Below, piece after piece: positions 1-8,751 of a stretch of 42,794 nt of DNA. The stretch covers positions 1-42,794 of the forward strand of contig CANIBN010000003.1 in assembly GCA_947465505.1 (NCBI GenBank), in the 5' to 3' direction. Every line of letters begins with the position of its first letter. The first letter of the stretch is position 1. Position numbers and translations under genes: made by a program. Below the pieces are notes generated by a model. The model made no database searches. It was not told where the DNA came from and worked only from the letters and a program-made list of their open reading frames with translations. This DNA comes from Acidimicrobiales bacterium (GTDB lineage: Bacteria > Actinomycetota > Acidimicrobiia > Acidimicrobiales > Ilumatobacteraceae).

Positions 1-151
1 CCGTGCTCGCGAGCGCCACCAGCATCACGGCGTCCGCGGCAATCATGAATGCGTGAGTGACGGCGAGCGACTCGAAGCGGGCTCGACTCTCCAGCGAGCC
101 GGGTTCAGGTGATGACCAGCCACGCACCTGCTGTGCTCGGTCTCGCGCCAT
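1..151 (-). CDS. N-terminal fragment of a probable MFS transporter (runs off the left edge)
   Basis: An open frame runs leftward from an ATG at 151 to the window edge without a stop, giving 50 residues. A charged N-terminus of about 27 residues is followed by a hydrophobic stretch (VTHAFMIAADAVMLVALAST) that looks like the first membrane helix of a major facilitator transporter. It starts 44 bases after the regX3 stop on the same strand, so it may be the last gene of the pst-regX3 operon or have its own promoter. Family assignment rests on this one helix only. The open frame and helix are seen; the MFS call is inference. Confidence 0.5.
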   Translation of the reverse strand, partial: MARDRAQQVRGWSSPEPGSLESRARFESLAVTHAFMIAADAVMLVALAST

Positions 152-195
152 CCGCTCACTGTAAGGGGCGGTGGGCAAGCCGGTTTACCGGTTCC

Positions 196-894
196 TCAGC
201 GAGACTTTTCGTACTTGTAGCCGAGCCCACGGATGGTGACAACCCGAGTGGGGTTAGCCGGATCGGACTCGACACGCGACCGCAGTCGCTTGATGTGCAC
301 GTCGAGCGTCTTGGTGTCACCCACGTAGTCGGTGCCCCAGACACGGTCGATGAGGATGTCACGAGACAGGACTCTCCCCGCATTGGCGAGGAGCAGACGG
401 AGCAGTTCGAACTCCTTGAGCGGAAGACTTACTGACACGCCGCGCACCACGACGATGTGTTGCTCAGGGTCCAGACTCACGTCGCCAACGGAGAGCCCAC
501 CGAGGGGGACCTCCTCTCTGCGATCACCCGGAGTGCGACGCAACACGGCCCGCATGCGTGCGACGAGTTCGCGCATGCGGTAGGGCTTGGTGATGTAATC
601 GTCTGCGCCAACCTCAAGACCCACCACGGTGTCGATCTCTGCCGACTTTGCGGTCACCATGATGATCGGAACCTGAGAGCGCTTCCGGATCTCTCGACAC
701 ACGTCGATCCCGGACACCTTGGGCAGCATGACGTCGAGCAGCACGATGTCCGGACGCACCTCGTCGAAGCGATCGAGTGCCTCAGCGCCATCCCGAGCAA
801 CTTCGACGCGAAACCCCTCGCGCTTCAGCCCCACCGTCAGTGCATCGACGAACGACTCTTCGTCCTCGACGACAAACACGGTCTGAACGGTCAT
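196..894 (-). CDS. regX3: OmpR/PhoB-family response regulator, RegX3-like
   Basis: This 232-residue protein has an N-terminal receiver domain (acidic pocket D11/E12, phospho-acceptor D54 in VLLDVMLP, conserved K103 in ITKP) and a C-terminal winged-helix DNA-binding domain ending in VVTIRGLGYKYE, the usual OmpR-family order and length. It should be the DNA-binding partner of the adjacent histidine kinase and bind the Pho boxes found in this window. An upstream in-frame ATG at 996 would overlap the kinase gene. The ATG at 894 is preceded by GGATGAGGAG and lies 10 bases after the kinase stop, so I chose it. The pst-phoU context favours RegX3/PhoB over MtrA. Confidence 0.93.
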   Translation of the reverse strand: MTVQTVFVVEDEESFVDALTVGLKREGFRVEVARDGAEALDRFDEVRPDIVLLDVMLPKVSGIDVCREIRKRSQVPIIMVTAKSAEIDTVVGLEVGADDYITKPYRMRELVARMRAVLRRTPGDRREEVPLGGLSVGDVSLDPEQHIVVVRGVSVSLPLKEFELLRLLLANAGRVLSRDILIDRVWGTDYVGDTKTLDVHIKRLRSRVESDPANPTRVVTIRGLGYKYEKSR

Positions 895-904
895 CAACAG
901 CTCC

Positions 905-2086
905 TCATCCGGCAGCCGACATGACGTCATCGCTCTGCCGCACCGATACCAAACCAGAGGCAACAGGGATAGACAACGTAAACGTCGATCCTTCACCTTC
1001 CTGTGAGGTCACCTTTACCTCGCCGCCATGATTGGCGGCTACGTGGCGAACGATCGCAAGACCGAGACCCACCCCGCCGGTATCACGGGATCGAGCGCGG
1101 TCAACTCGATAGAAGCGTTCGAAGATTCGATCGAGGTGCTGCGAGCCGATACCCATGCCGTGATCCGACACGGTGAAGAGCACACGATCGCCCTCGAGGT
1201 GCGCCCGCAGTTCGACGCTGCTGTCCATTTCGGAGTATTTCACGGCATTGTCAACCAGGTTGCCGAGTGCGGACACCAACTGTCGGCGATCGCCAACAAC
1301 GCTCAACGTTGGGTCTGTGTCGTCGATAACCACCTTGATGTGTCGACGCTCTGCAAGGCCCCGAACTCGATCCGCAGCGTCCTCCAGGACTTTTTCGGCG
1401 GAAAGCTCCTCGCGGTTGGCGTCGCCACCGAGTTCGATACGGGAGAGCTCGAGCAAGTCTTCGATGGTGAGCGTGAGCCGCTCCGCCTCCCGAACGATCT
1501 TCCCGGAAAGCCTTGCCACGACATCCGGGTCGTCACAGTCTGCGAGCGTCTCAGCGAGAATCGACAGTGCTCCGACGGGCGTCTTCAGTTCGTGACTGAT
1601 GTTTGCCACGAAGTCGGTACGAACAGCGTCGAGGCGGGCCCGCTCTGTGATGTCCGAGATGGTCGCAATGGCGCCGCCGGCCTCCGCCCGTTGTGCGTGG
1701 ATGAGCAAGACCCGTGCCGGTGGGCCGAACAGTTCCAAGGTCTGACGGCGTTCCTGGCCCTGAAGGGCTGCCTTCAGCAGCACCCCCACGGCTTCGTCGA
1801 CGAGAATGTCGCCGTGGCGCGCTCCCGCAGCATGCAGCGCCATCCGATTCCTCACGACCACCGTCCCGGCGGCGTCGGCGTACACCACACCGATGGGCAG
1901 TGCATCGAGCACAAACCGCACGGGCTCGAGTTCGGTCTGAGCGGGTCCTGGGGCGATCGGCGTTGCGACCGTCTGCACCTGAATTCCGAGGTCGACGGAA
2001 CCGACTTTGTGCACGGTTCGGCGCCGAGCTATCGCACACGCCGTGATGCCCGCCAGAAGGCCGATCAGTACGTAGACCACAGGCAT
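905..2086 (-). CDS. senX3: SenX3/PhoR-like phosphate sensor histidine kinase
   Basis: This 393-residue kinase has one N-terminal membrane segment (residues 1-20), a PAS-like domain (about 55-150), a HisKA helix with the phospho-acceptor H165 in NISHELKTP, and a HATPase domain with N280 (LVDNAVKYS), the G1 box DHGMGI (about 308-313) and the G2 box GVGLGL (about 338-343). There is no large extracellular sensor domain. As in SenX3, the phosphate state is probably read indirectly through PhoU and the Pst transporter. The gene starts 9 bases after the phoU stop and precedes regX3 by 10 bases, so all three are co-transcribed. Confidence 0.93.
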   Translation of the reverse strand: MPVVYVLIGLLAGITACAIARRRTVHKVGSVDLGIQVQTVATPIAPGPAQTELEPVRFVLDALPIGVVYADAAGTVVVRNRMALHAAGARHGDILVDEAVGVLLKAALQGQERRQTLELFGPPARVLLIHAQRAEAGGAIATISDITERARLDAVRTDFVANISHELKTPVGALSILAETLADCDDPDVVARLSGKIVREAERLTLTIEDLLELSRIELGGDANREELSAEKVLEDAADRVRGLAERRHIKVVIDDTDPTLSVVGDRRQLVSALGNLVDNAVKYSEMDSSVELRAHLEGDRVLFTVSDHGMGIGSQHLDRIFERFYRVDRARSRDTGGVGLGLAIVRHVAANHGGEVKVTSQEGEGSTFTLSIPVASGLVSVRQSDDVMSAAG

Positions 2087-2095
2087 CAGCGTGTT

Positions 2096-2845
2096 TCAGT
2101 CATCTTGGTGACGGTCACTCTCACCAGGGATCGGCATACCGGCGAATGGTGTCGGGTCCTGACGGAGACGATGCCGGACAGCGCCGATGTGCTCCGGCAT
2201 CCATCCGTTCACGAGGAAACGAACCTTCTCACCGATGTTCACGGCGTGGTCGCCTATCCGCTCGTAGAAGCGAGCCACGACACCGAGCTGAACCGCAACC
2301 TGCAGATCAATGCTGCCCGAGGCGTGACTCTCGAAGATCACCTGGATGAACTGCCGCTGCAGGCCGTCGAGGTAGTTGTCCATATCGTCGAGAGCGGCAG
2401 CCTTCGCAGGGTCCGACTCGTCGTAGGCCTCCATGGCATTCGCAAAGAGCTGCTGTGCCTGTTCGCTCATCTTTGCGATGATCCCCCGCAGCTTCGGGTT
2501 CATCTCGTGTCCGTAGATGCGTCGCGCTGCCTTGCAGATGTTCACCGTGAGGTCGCCCGAGCGCTCGAGCTCTGCGGTCATCTTCAGCGCAGTGATCACG
2601 GCGCGGAGGTCGCTCGCCACCGGCGCCTGGAGGGCCAGGATCCGGTAGCAGTGCTCCTCGACATCGATACACCTGGCATCGATCTCATCGTCGCCCTGGA
2701 TCATGTAGTCGGCGCCCTCGAGATCCATGTCGAGCAGGATTCGGGTAGCGCGGGGAATTGCTTCGATGACCTGTGCTCCCACGCGCATCAACTCAGCGTG
2801 AACCTCGGCAAGCTCGGTGTGGAACGACTTGCGCAGCTCGGTCAT
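2096..2845 (-). CDS. phoU: PhoU, phosphate-signalling adaptor
   Basis: This 249-residue all-helical protein contains the two PhoU repeats, each with acidic metal-binding segments (for example [14 protein letters not shown] and [16 protein letters not shown]). PhoU links the Pst transporter to the sensor kinase and lowers Pho signalling when phosphate is plentiful. It starts inside the pstB stop (ATGA overlap at 2842-2845), so translation is coupled to pstB, and it lies directly upstream of senX3. A charged C-terminal tail of about 15 residues follows the second repeat. There is only one phoU in the window although there are two Pst transporters. Confidence 0.94.
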   Translation of the reverse strand: MTELRKSFHTELAEVHAELMRVGAQVIEAIPRATRILLDMDLEGADYMIQGDDEIDARCIDVEEHCYRILALQAPVASDLRAVITALKMTAELERSGDLTVNICKAARRIYGHEMNPKLRGIIAKMSEQAQQLFANAMEAYDESDPAKAAALDDMDNYLDGLQRQFIQVIFESHASGSIDLQVAVQLGVVARFYERIGDHAVNIGEKVRFLVNGWMPEHIGAVRHRLRQDPTPFAGMPIPGESDRHQDD

Positions 2846-3687
2846 CCGAACCTCCCGGTGACGTAGGCCTCGGTACGTTCGTCCGAGGGCATGGAGAACA
2901 TCTTCTGGGTGGCGTCGAATTCCACGAGTCGACCCGTACGACGATCGCTTTCGGGATTCACCTCGGTGGTGAAGAACGCCGTACGGTCGCTCACCCGAGC
3001 AGCCTGCTGCATGTTGTGCGTAACGATGACGATGGTGTAGCGACTCTTCATCTCAAGCATGAGGTCCTCCACGCGAGCCGTAGCAATGGGGTCGAGCGCA
3101 GAGCACGGCTCGTCCATGAGGATTACCTCCGGCTCAACGGCAATCGCCCTGGCGATGCAGAGTCGCTGCTGCTGACCACCAGACAGGCCGAGGCCCGAGG
3201 CCTTCAGGCGGGTGTTCACCTCGTCCCAGAGCGCAGCACCGCGGAGTGCCTTCTCTACGATGTCGTCAAGCTTCGCCTTGCTCTTCACGCCGTTCACTCG
3301 CGGCCCAAAGGCAACGTTGTCGTAAATGCTCTTCGGAAATGGGTTCGGTTTCTGGAACACCATCCCGATTCGTCGGCGTACCTCGGTGGGTGAGATTCCC
3401 TCGCCGTAGAGGTTGACCCCGTGATACAGCACCTCGCCCCCGACACGGGCCGACGGAATCACGTCGTTCATGCGGTTGAGGCATCGCAAGACGGTGGACT
3501 TGCCGCAGCCCGACGGACCAATGAATGCGGTGATCTCCTTCTCACGGATGTCGAGCGATACGTCACCCACCGCCCGGAACGCGCCATAGTGAACCTCGAG
3601 GTTCTTCAGGCTGAACACCGGTCGGCTGCTCACAGCCTCGACGGCCGGAGAGATATCGGGTTCATTACCGGTCGATTCGGCGGACAT
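2842..3687 (-). CDS. pstB: PstB1, phosphate ABC transporter ATPase
   Basis: This is an ABC ATPase with Walker [10 protein letters not shown] (about residues 57-65), the PstB-type Q-loop FQKPNPFP, signature LSGGQQQR, Walker B VILMDEP and the H-loop [13 protein letters not shown]. It powers phosphate import by PstC/PstA. An ATG at 3711 would add eight residues but has a poor ribosome-binding site, whereas the ATG at 3687 has AGGAG seven bases upstream, so I chose 3687 (281 residues). It follows pstA closely and overlaps phoU by four bases. A second, diverged PstB is at 13346-14221. Confidence 0.94.
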   Translation of the reverse strand: MSAESTGNEPDISPAVEAVSSRPVFSLKNLEVHYGAFRAVGDVSLDIREKEITAFIGPSGCGKSTVLRCLNRMNDVIPSARVGGEVLYHGVNLYGEGISPTEVRRRIGMVFQKPNPFPKSIYDNVAFGPRVNGVKSKAKLDDIVEKALRGAALWDEVNTRLKASGLGLSGGQQQRLCIARAIAVEPEVILMDEPCSALDPIATARVEDLMLEMKSRYTIVIVTHNMQQAARVSDRTAFFTTEVNPESDRRTGRLVEFDATQKMFSMPSDERTEAYVTGRFG

Positions 3688-3714
3688 CAGGTGCTCCTGC
3701 AACTGGGACATGGA

Positions 3715-4623
3715 CTATCGGCGCTTCTGGTAGGCCGACGACACGATACGTGCCGTAAGGGTGAAGAGGAATGCGATCCCTACCAGCGTCAACGCAGCAC
3801 CCCAGCCGCGCTCCTGCGCGCCTGGGAAGAGCGACTTGGCGTTCTCGAAGATCTGTGCCGGGAGGGCCGTGTTAGCGCCCTTGAAAATGTTCCCTTGAAC
3901 GGCACGCGCAGCCCCAATGGTGAAGAGCAAGGGCGCGGTTTCGCCTGCGGCTCTCGCGACAGCCAGAAGGCAGCCGCTGACGATTCCGGGTAGCGCGCTG
4001 GGGAGCACCACAGTGAGAATCGTCCGGCTCTTACTCGTTCCCAAGGCGTAACTCGCCTCTCGGAGGTTCCCGGGGACGAGACGCAGCATCTCCTCCGTGG
4101 CACGGATCACGACCGGCAGCATGAGGCATGCCAGCGCAAGCGCTCCGCCGACGCCGGAGAGGCCGAAGCGAAGGGTGAAGATCACGTAGATGAACAAGCC
4201 CATCACGATCGACGGCACACCGGTCATCACGGTTGCAAGGAATCGAATGAGCTTCGAGAGCTTCGTAGTACCGCCGTATTCATGCAGGTACACGGCACCC
4301 AGAATGCCAAGCGGAACGGCTACCAACGTGGCGAAGCCGGTGATGAGCATCGTGCCGACGATTGCGGGGCCCATACCCGGGCCGATGTCTTCACTCTTGA
4401 TCGGAATCTTTTTCGTGAAGAAGGAGGGGAAATCGCGGAATACGACGCCGGCTCCACGGGAGATCACGCTGCCGATCACAAACACCAGGGGAACCACGAT
4501 GACAAGAGCCGCAAGGCCCATGAGCATCACCATGATGTTGCTGCGGGCCTGGCGCCACGAACGCTTCGGCCGCAGATCCTCGAGCACCTGCGCAGTTGAC
4601 TGATCGCTCATCATCGTGCTCAT
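3715..4623 (-). CDS. pstA: PstA1, phosphate ABC transporter permease
   Basis: This 302-residue permease has six predicted membrane segments and the ABC coupling-loop motif in EMLRLVPGNLREASYALGTS, followed by RAAGETAPLL, both characteristic of PstA. It pairs with PstC to form the inner-membrane phosphate channel. The start ATG overlaps the pstC stop by one base (TGATG at 4621-4625). A second in-frame ATG lies four codons downstream and cannot be excluded. Its length is normal for the family, unlike the longer PstA2 at 21156-22373. Confidence 0.94.
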   Translation of the reverse strand: MSTMMSDQSTAQVLEDLRPKRSWRQARSNIMVMLMGLAALVIVVPLVFVIGSVISRGAGVVFRDFPSFFTKKIPIKSEDIGPGMGPAIVGTMLITGFATLVAVPLGILGAVYLHEYGGTTKLSKLIRFLATVMTGVPSIVMGLFIYVIFTLRFGLSGVGGALALACLMLPVVIRATEEMLRLVPGNLREASYALGTSKSRTILTVVLPSALPGIVSGCLLAVARAAGETAPLLFTIGAARAVQGNIFKGANTALPAQIFENAKSLFPGAQERGWGAALTLVGIAFLFTLTARIVSSAYQKRR

Positions 4624-5591
4624 CAGACTGCGCCCCGGCTGCGCTTGATCGACCGTTGGACGACGGAGGTGGCAATGACGTTGATGATGATGGTGATGAC
4701 GAACAGGGTGACGGCGACGGCGATCAACGCCGACTTCTTCAGTGCGTCGGCTTCACCCCACTCGGCGGTGATGAGTGAAGGCATCGAGTTGCCCGGTGCG
4801 AGTACGTTGAACGTCAGTTGGCCGAGCGCGCTGCCGATGGTGAGCGCTACTGCAATGGTCTCACCCATGGCACGGCCGAGGCCGAGCATCACGGCGCCGA
4901 CGAGGCCGCCCTTGGAGTGCGGAAACACCGCACCACGAATCATCTCCCATCGGGTCGCACCGAGCGCGAGGGCCGCTTCCTTCTCGGACTGAGGGGTGGT
5001 CTCGAACACCTCGCGGGCAAGAGACGTGATGATGGGAATCACCATGATGGACAGGATGATTCCGGCGGTGAGGAACGAGCGGGTTTGGGGCTTACCAAAG
5101 ATCGAGCCGAGGATGGGCCACGAGTCGAAAGTGGTGTGCAGCCATTTGTACAGACCCTTGATGTGTCGAGCCAGAACGAGCACACCCCACATTCCGAATA
5201 CGACGGAGGGGATGACGGCGAGCAGGTCCATCACATACACCATCGGCTTGCGAAGCCATGCCGGGGCGACCTGTGTCACGAAGAGCGCGATGCCGATACT
5301 GATGGGAACGGCGATGAAAAGGGCGATGATCGCGGTGAACAGCGTTCCCCACATGAGGGCGAGCGCTCCGTAGATCTCCTTCGGAGGTGCCCAACGCCTC
5401 TCCGTGAAGAAGCGGAAGCCCATGTGCCGGAACACCGGACCCGTTCGGCTCGCCATCGTGTAGGTGATGAGCCCAAGGATGACGAGCACGATGAGGCCCG
5501 CCCCGATGGAGACCCAGCGAAACGCCTTGTCGGCGCGCTGGCTTGAGCCGCTGAGGTTCGGTAGTTCGTCGATGTGTTGTTCTGTGGTCAA
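4623..5591 (-). CDS. pstC: PstC1, phosphate ABC transporter permease
   Basis: This 322-residue permease has a cytoplasmic N-terminus, six membrane segments and the PstC loop motif EKEAALALGATRWEMIRGAVFPHSKGG, with GLGRAMGETIAV after it. The reading frame begins with TTG at 5591: GGAGGAGGACGGAG lies just upstream, and the next in-frame ATG would remove the first membrane helix. The strong ribosome site probably compensates for the weak start codon. A long hairpin separates the gene from pstS upstream, and pstA follows with a one-base overlap. Confidence 0.93.
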   Translation of the reverse strand: MTTEQHIDELPNLSGSSQRADKAFRWVSIGAGLIVLVILGLITYTMASRTGPVFRHMGFRFFTERRWAPPKEIYGALALMWGTLFTAIIALFIAVPISIGIALFVTQVAPAWLRKPMVYVMDLLAVIPSVVFGMWGVLVLARHIKGLYKWLHTTFDSWPILGSIFGKPQTRSFLTAGIILSIMVIPIITSLAREVFETTPQSEKEAALALGATRWEMIRGAVFPHSKGGLVGAVMLGLGRAMGETIAVALTIGSALGQLTFNVLAPGNSMPSLITAEWGEADALKKSALIAVAVTLFVITIIINVIATSVVQRSIKRSRGAV

Positions 5592-5625
5592 CTCCGTCCT
5601 CCTCCTGTGCAGCGTACAAATTCAA

Positions 5626-5660
5626 CGAGGGGCCCCCGGTACGGAACCGGGGACCCCTCG
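5626..5660 (-). terminator. Hairpin between pstS and pstC
   Basis: A 15-base stem (arms 5626-5640 and 5646-5660, one mismatch, five-base loop) lies in the 84-base gap after pstS and before the pstC ribosome site. There is no run of T after it on the minus strand, so complete Rho-independent termination is doubtful. A plausible role is partial termination, or protection of the pstS message end, so that more binding protein than permease is made. The structure is seen; the role is inference. Confidence 0.6.
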
Positions 5661-5675
5661 TAGGTCATGAATGGA

Positions 5676-6818
5676 TCAGGCGGGGATCACGATGGCGTCG
5701 AGCTGGGCGATCGCCTTGGTGGCGAGCTCGGCCGGCAGCGGGGCGTAGTTCACGTCCTTGGCGAAGGTCTGACCCTCGGTGAGGAGGAAGTTCAGCAGGG
5801 CCTTGACTGCCTCGCCCTTTGCCTTGTCAGTCTGGTTCTTGTAGATGATGATCCAGGTCTGAGCGGTGATCGGGTACGCAGCGTCACCCTCGGCCCACAC
5901 TGCGCTGAACGTGAGGTTGTCCTTCACGGTTGCACCCGCGGCAGCGGCCGAGGCACCCTCAAGGGTTGCGTCGACAAACTTGCCAGCCTTGTTCTGGACG
6001 GCGGCGAACTTCAGGCCAGCCTTGATGGCGTCTGCGAAGTCGACGTAGCCAATTGCACCGTCAGTGGCGGCAATGAGCTGTGCCACGCCACCGTTGCCCT
6101 CGGCCGCCTGGGTGTTCGGGGACCACTCGACGGTGGAACCGGTACCCAGCGTCCAGATGGCGCCGGCGTCGGCGCCAACAGCCTTGTCGAGGAACTTGGT
6201 GAAGTTGCCCGTGGTGCCGGACGAGTCCGAACGGTGAACAACCGTGATGTCGGTGTCGGGGAGCGTCACGCCGGGGTTCTCGGCGGCGATGGCCGCGTCG
6301 TTCCACTTGGTGATCTGCACCTGGAAGATCTTGGCGATCGTGGTAGGGCTGAGCGACAGCTTGTCGACGCCGCTCACGTTGAAGCTCACCGTGATCGGGG
6401 CGACGACGGCCGGGAAGTAGAGGACGTCTCCGCCCTTGAACGTGGGGAGGTCCTCGTCCTTGATGGTGCTGTCAGTGCCAGCGAAGGCGACGATCTGATC
6501 GGCCAGATCCTGGCGGCCCTTGCCGGAGCCGCCACCGGCGTAGTTGATGGTGACACCGCTGTTCGCAGCGGTGAAGCGGGACACGCCTTCCTCAAGGAAG
6601 TTCTTCACGAACGTCGAACCCGAGGCGTCGAGCGTTGCGCTCAGGTTGGACGGGGCGGCCGTGGTCTCGGCTGCGGTCGTCTCCGGGGCGGCGGTGGTCT
6701 CGACCGCTGCCGCAGTGGTGGTGGTCTCCTCGGTCTTCTTGCTGCTGCCGCAGGCGGTCGCCGTGAGGGCGATGGCTACAGCGGCACCGGCGAAAGTGAG
6801 GCGTTTGGACATGGTCAC
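5676..6818 (-). CDS. pstS: PstS1, phosphate-binding lipoprotein
   Basis: This secreted substrate-binding protein has a lipoprotein signal ending LTATAC, a Thr/Ala-rich linker (about 24-50), then a PBP-like fold with phosphate-contact motifs GSTF, AGTDST and HRSDSSGTTGNF. It captures phosphate outside the membrane and delivers it to PstC1/PstA1. An AGGAGA site lies about 10 bases before a GTG at 6818 but about 16 before the ATG at 6812, so I list the GTG; the ATG start differs by two residues. An overlapping double Pho box lies about 60 bases upstream. It heads the pstSCAB-phoU-senX3-regX3 operon. Confidence 0.93.
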   Translation of the reverse strand: MTMSKRLTFAGAAVAIALTATACGSSKKTEETTTTAAAVETTAAPETTAAETTAAPSNLSATLDASGSTFVKNFLEEGVSRFTAANSGVTINYAGGGSGKGRQDLADQIVAFAGTDSTIKDEDLPTFKGGDVLYFPAVVAPITVSFNVSGVDKLSLSPTTIAKIFQVQITKWNDAAIAAENPGVTLPDTDITVVHRSDSSGTTGNFTKFLDKAVGADAGAIWTLGTGSTVEWSPNTQAAEGNGGVAQLIAATDGAIGYVDFADAIKAGLKFAAVQNKAGKFVDATLEGASAAAAGATVKDNLTFSAVWAEGDAAYPITAQTWIIIYKNQTDKAKGEAVKALLNFLLTEGQTFAKDVNYAPLPAELATKAIAQLDAIVIPA

Positions 6819-6877
6819 GTTGCTTGCTCTCCTATGGGGGTTGTTAAGCAAGACGCACCGTAAATCTCGCCCGTGTC

Positions 6878-6911
6878 GTTCATCTTCTGTTCAGATGAAC
6901 GAAGAGTGAAC
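6878..6911 (-). promoter_or_regulatory. Overlapping double Pho box upstream of pstS
   Basis: On the minus strand two 11-nt units stand head to tail, GTTCACTCTTC (6911-6901) and GTTCATCTGAA (6900-6890). This matches the actinobacterial Pho box pattern of tandem 11-nt units beginning G(T/G)TCA. On the plus strand a second pair, GTTCATCTTCT (6878-6888) and GTTCAGATGAA (6889-6899), overlaps it. The site lies at the promoter-proximal position for pstS, where a PhoB/RegX3-type activator would replace the -35 contact. The repeats are seen; binding by RegX3 is inference. Confidence 0.75.
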
Positions 6912-6961
6912 AGGGACCGACAAACGGGCGAACTCCGCACCGGGGCGCCCTCGCGAGCCGC

Positions 6962-7756
6962 TCAGTTGGCGAGTAGTCGACCACGGAGTTGCGACATCGT
7001 TGCAGGTGAGAGGCCATTTCGGGTCAGCCACCCTTCGACTGTGAGGTCGTTTCCCCGGAGTTCACCAAGCGTGCGGCGCATGGTTTCGCCGTCGGCAGTC
7101 ATCAGCTTTCGTGCCTGGTCGCGCCACGCAGGAAGTCCCTCAACGTGACTGCTGAATCGGGGGTCCTCGGCACGAGCGAGGTACCTCGACTCGATGGTGT
7201 GCATCACTTCCGACGTCGCTGCGTAGTCGCCAACCACCTCGGTGTCGGGAACCCCGAGTGCCGAAAGGAGGAGCGCTGCAAGGATCCCGGTTCGGTCCTT
7301 GCCAGCCGTGCAGTGGAACACCAGTGGCGTCGAGTTCTCTGCGATCAATTCGAGCGCCTCGACAAATCGGGGTCCTGCCTGAGAAAGAATCCGCCCGTAG
7401 CGAACGTGCATCGGAACGTCCTCGAGCAACGCCTGCCAGGACTGTTGTGCCGGCTGCGTCTCGTCAATGACAGACAGGTGAATCCAGGTAGCACCGGAGG
7501 AACCAACGGGGCCAATGCCGACCAAGTCCACCTCGCGCTCCGAACGAAGGTCGAGAACAAGGCCGACACCGAGGTCCTCGAACACGATTCCGGCATCCCG
7601 GTCGGACATCTCGTGCAGGGCATCGGCGCGATACACCTCACGCCAGCGAACGCTCGAGCCGCCGATAGTTCGATACCCGCCGAGGTCGCGGAAGTTCACC
7701 GGTCCATCGAGATGGATGCGTCGCGACGGCGTAGCGGACGAGGGGTGCTCGTTCAC
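6962..7756 (-). CDS. Tyrosine/serine phosphatase of the Y_phosphatase3 type
   Basis: This 264-residue protein carries the N-terminal motif NFRDLGGY and the P-loop HCTAGKDRTG (the CX5R active site of cysteine-based phosphatases), as in the family that includes MptpB-like and phosphoinositide-active enzymes. No signal peptide is visible, so it is probably cytoplasmic. The start is a GTG at 7756 overlapping the stop of the preceding membrane-protein gene (GTGA). A longer frame exists but would run through that gene. Being the last gene behind the surface-protein genes suggests regulation or phosphate scavenging linked to that cluster. The substrate cannot be read from sequence. Confidence 0.85.
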   Translation of the reverse strand: MNEHPSSATPSRRIHLDGPVNFRDLGGYRTIGGSSVRWREVYRADALHEMSDRDAGIVFEDLGVGLVLDLRSEREVDLVGIGPVGSSGATWIHLSVIDETQPAQQSWQALLEDVPMHVRYGRILSQAGPRFVEALELIAENSTPLVFHCTAGKDRTGILAALLLSALGVPDTEVVGDYAATSEVMHTIESRYLARAEDPRFSSHVEGLPAWRDQARKLMTADGETMRRTLGELRGNDLTVEGWLTRNGLSPATMSQLRGRLLAN

Positions 7757-8751
7757 GCAGCAATCCCGAGCCGGTTGACAGTCGGCGGCTTGCGTCTGCG
7801 CACCAGTCGTCGAACCAATCGGAGCACCAGTCGAACGACGAGCGTGAGCACTACGAGACAGAAGATCGCGCCGAGTACGAAGAACAACGTGGGTTGGTTC
7901 TTGGTCGTTGCTGTCGCTGTGGTCGACAGGCCGAATGCTGTCGTGGTCGCCCGCCACACGTACGTACCGTAGATCGGGGACGACAGCCTGAGTCGAACGG
8001 TCTCACGCCAGGTGCCACGCGGGGCGATGTCGTCGACCTTGGGGAACACCACGTCGCTGATCAAGTCCTCGGCGTTGCGGCCAACTCCGACGGAGAGAAC
8101 GGTTCCTTGCACCACGGACGCAGAGGTGTTTTGCACGATGACCGTAACGTCGTACCACGTCGCACCGGCCAGGCTCGTGCGTGCTCTCGCCCACAGCCCA
8201 CCGTCGACCGGTTCGGCGACGAGGGACACCTGCAGTGGGATGGCGCCCTTGCCGCTGTCGACCACCGGCGCGATTGGGTGTCCGAGCAGGGTGAATGCAG
8301 CGACGGCAACCTCGTCGAACCGCTCACTCGCCACCTGCACAATGCAGGGGCACGGCGTGGGTGGCTTGGTGACCGTGAAGTCCGTGAGGAAGATCTTGCT
8401 CTCGCTCGGGACGTCGACGGTTTTTGCGTCCAGGACATTGCAGTCGACCGAACCCTTGCGCCCCTCATTGCCGCATATCTGGATGGTCAGAACCTTTGCG
8501 GTGAAACCACTCAACCGAAGTGACACGGTCGTCCCGACAGCGACCTCTTTGACGACGAGGCCGACCGACGGAACCCGGCCCGCCGACGCGGGCGTACCCG
8601 ATGAGGTGCTCGTCTGTGTCGGCGCAGTTGTTGACGTCGCCGCATCGATCGCGCGCGCAGGTCCCGCCAGAGTTGCGGTCACCACGAGCGACATACCGAC
8701 TGCGACGACGCAGCGGAGCGGCCGGATAGCCGAAACCGAGAGACGGCTCAT
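7753..8751 (-). CDS. Secreted, C-terminally membrane-anchored protein of unknown function
   Basis: The 332-residue product has a signal peptide (about 1-35, ending GPARA), a Thr/Ser-rich spacer, a domain at about 62-145 with cysteine pairs (ICGN, DCN, CPC) resembling neocarzinostatin-like beta domains of actinobacterial surface proteins, and an Ig-like domain at about 170-270. It ends in one membrane helix (LFFVLGAIFCLVVLTLVVRL) and a cluster of arginines, giving an outside-facing, tail-anchored topology. It overlaps the DUF916-like gene (ATGA) and the phosphatase (GTGA), so the three are translationally coupled. The neocarzinostatin resemblance is tentative; no enzyme motif is visible. Confidence 0.7.
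   Translation of the reverse strand: MSRLSVSAIRPLRCVVAVGMSLVVTATLAGPARAIDAATSTTAPTQTSTSSGTPASAGRVPSVGLVVKEVAVGTTVSLRLSGFTAKVLTIQICGNEGRKGSVDCNVLDAKTVDVPSESKIFLTDFTVTKPPTPCPCIVQVASERFDEVAVAAFTLLGHPIAPVVDSGKGAIPLQVSLVAEPVDGGLWARARTSLAGATWYDVTVIVQNTSASVVQGTVLSVGVGRNAEDLISDVVFPKVDDIAPRGTWRETVRLRLSSPIYGTYVWRATTTAFGLSTTATATTKNQPTLFFVLGAIFCLVVLTLVVRLVLRLVRRLVRRRKPPTVNRLGIAA

Noticed and set aside
1028-2866. A 612-codon plus-strand frame opposite senX3 and phoU
   Set aside because: Both minus-strand genes have clear family motifs. The plus-strand translation is His/Asp/Val-rich with no recognisable motif.
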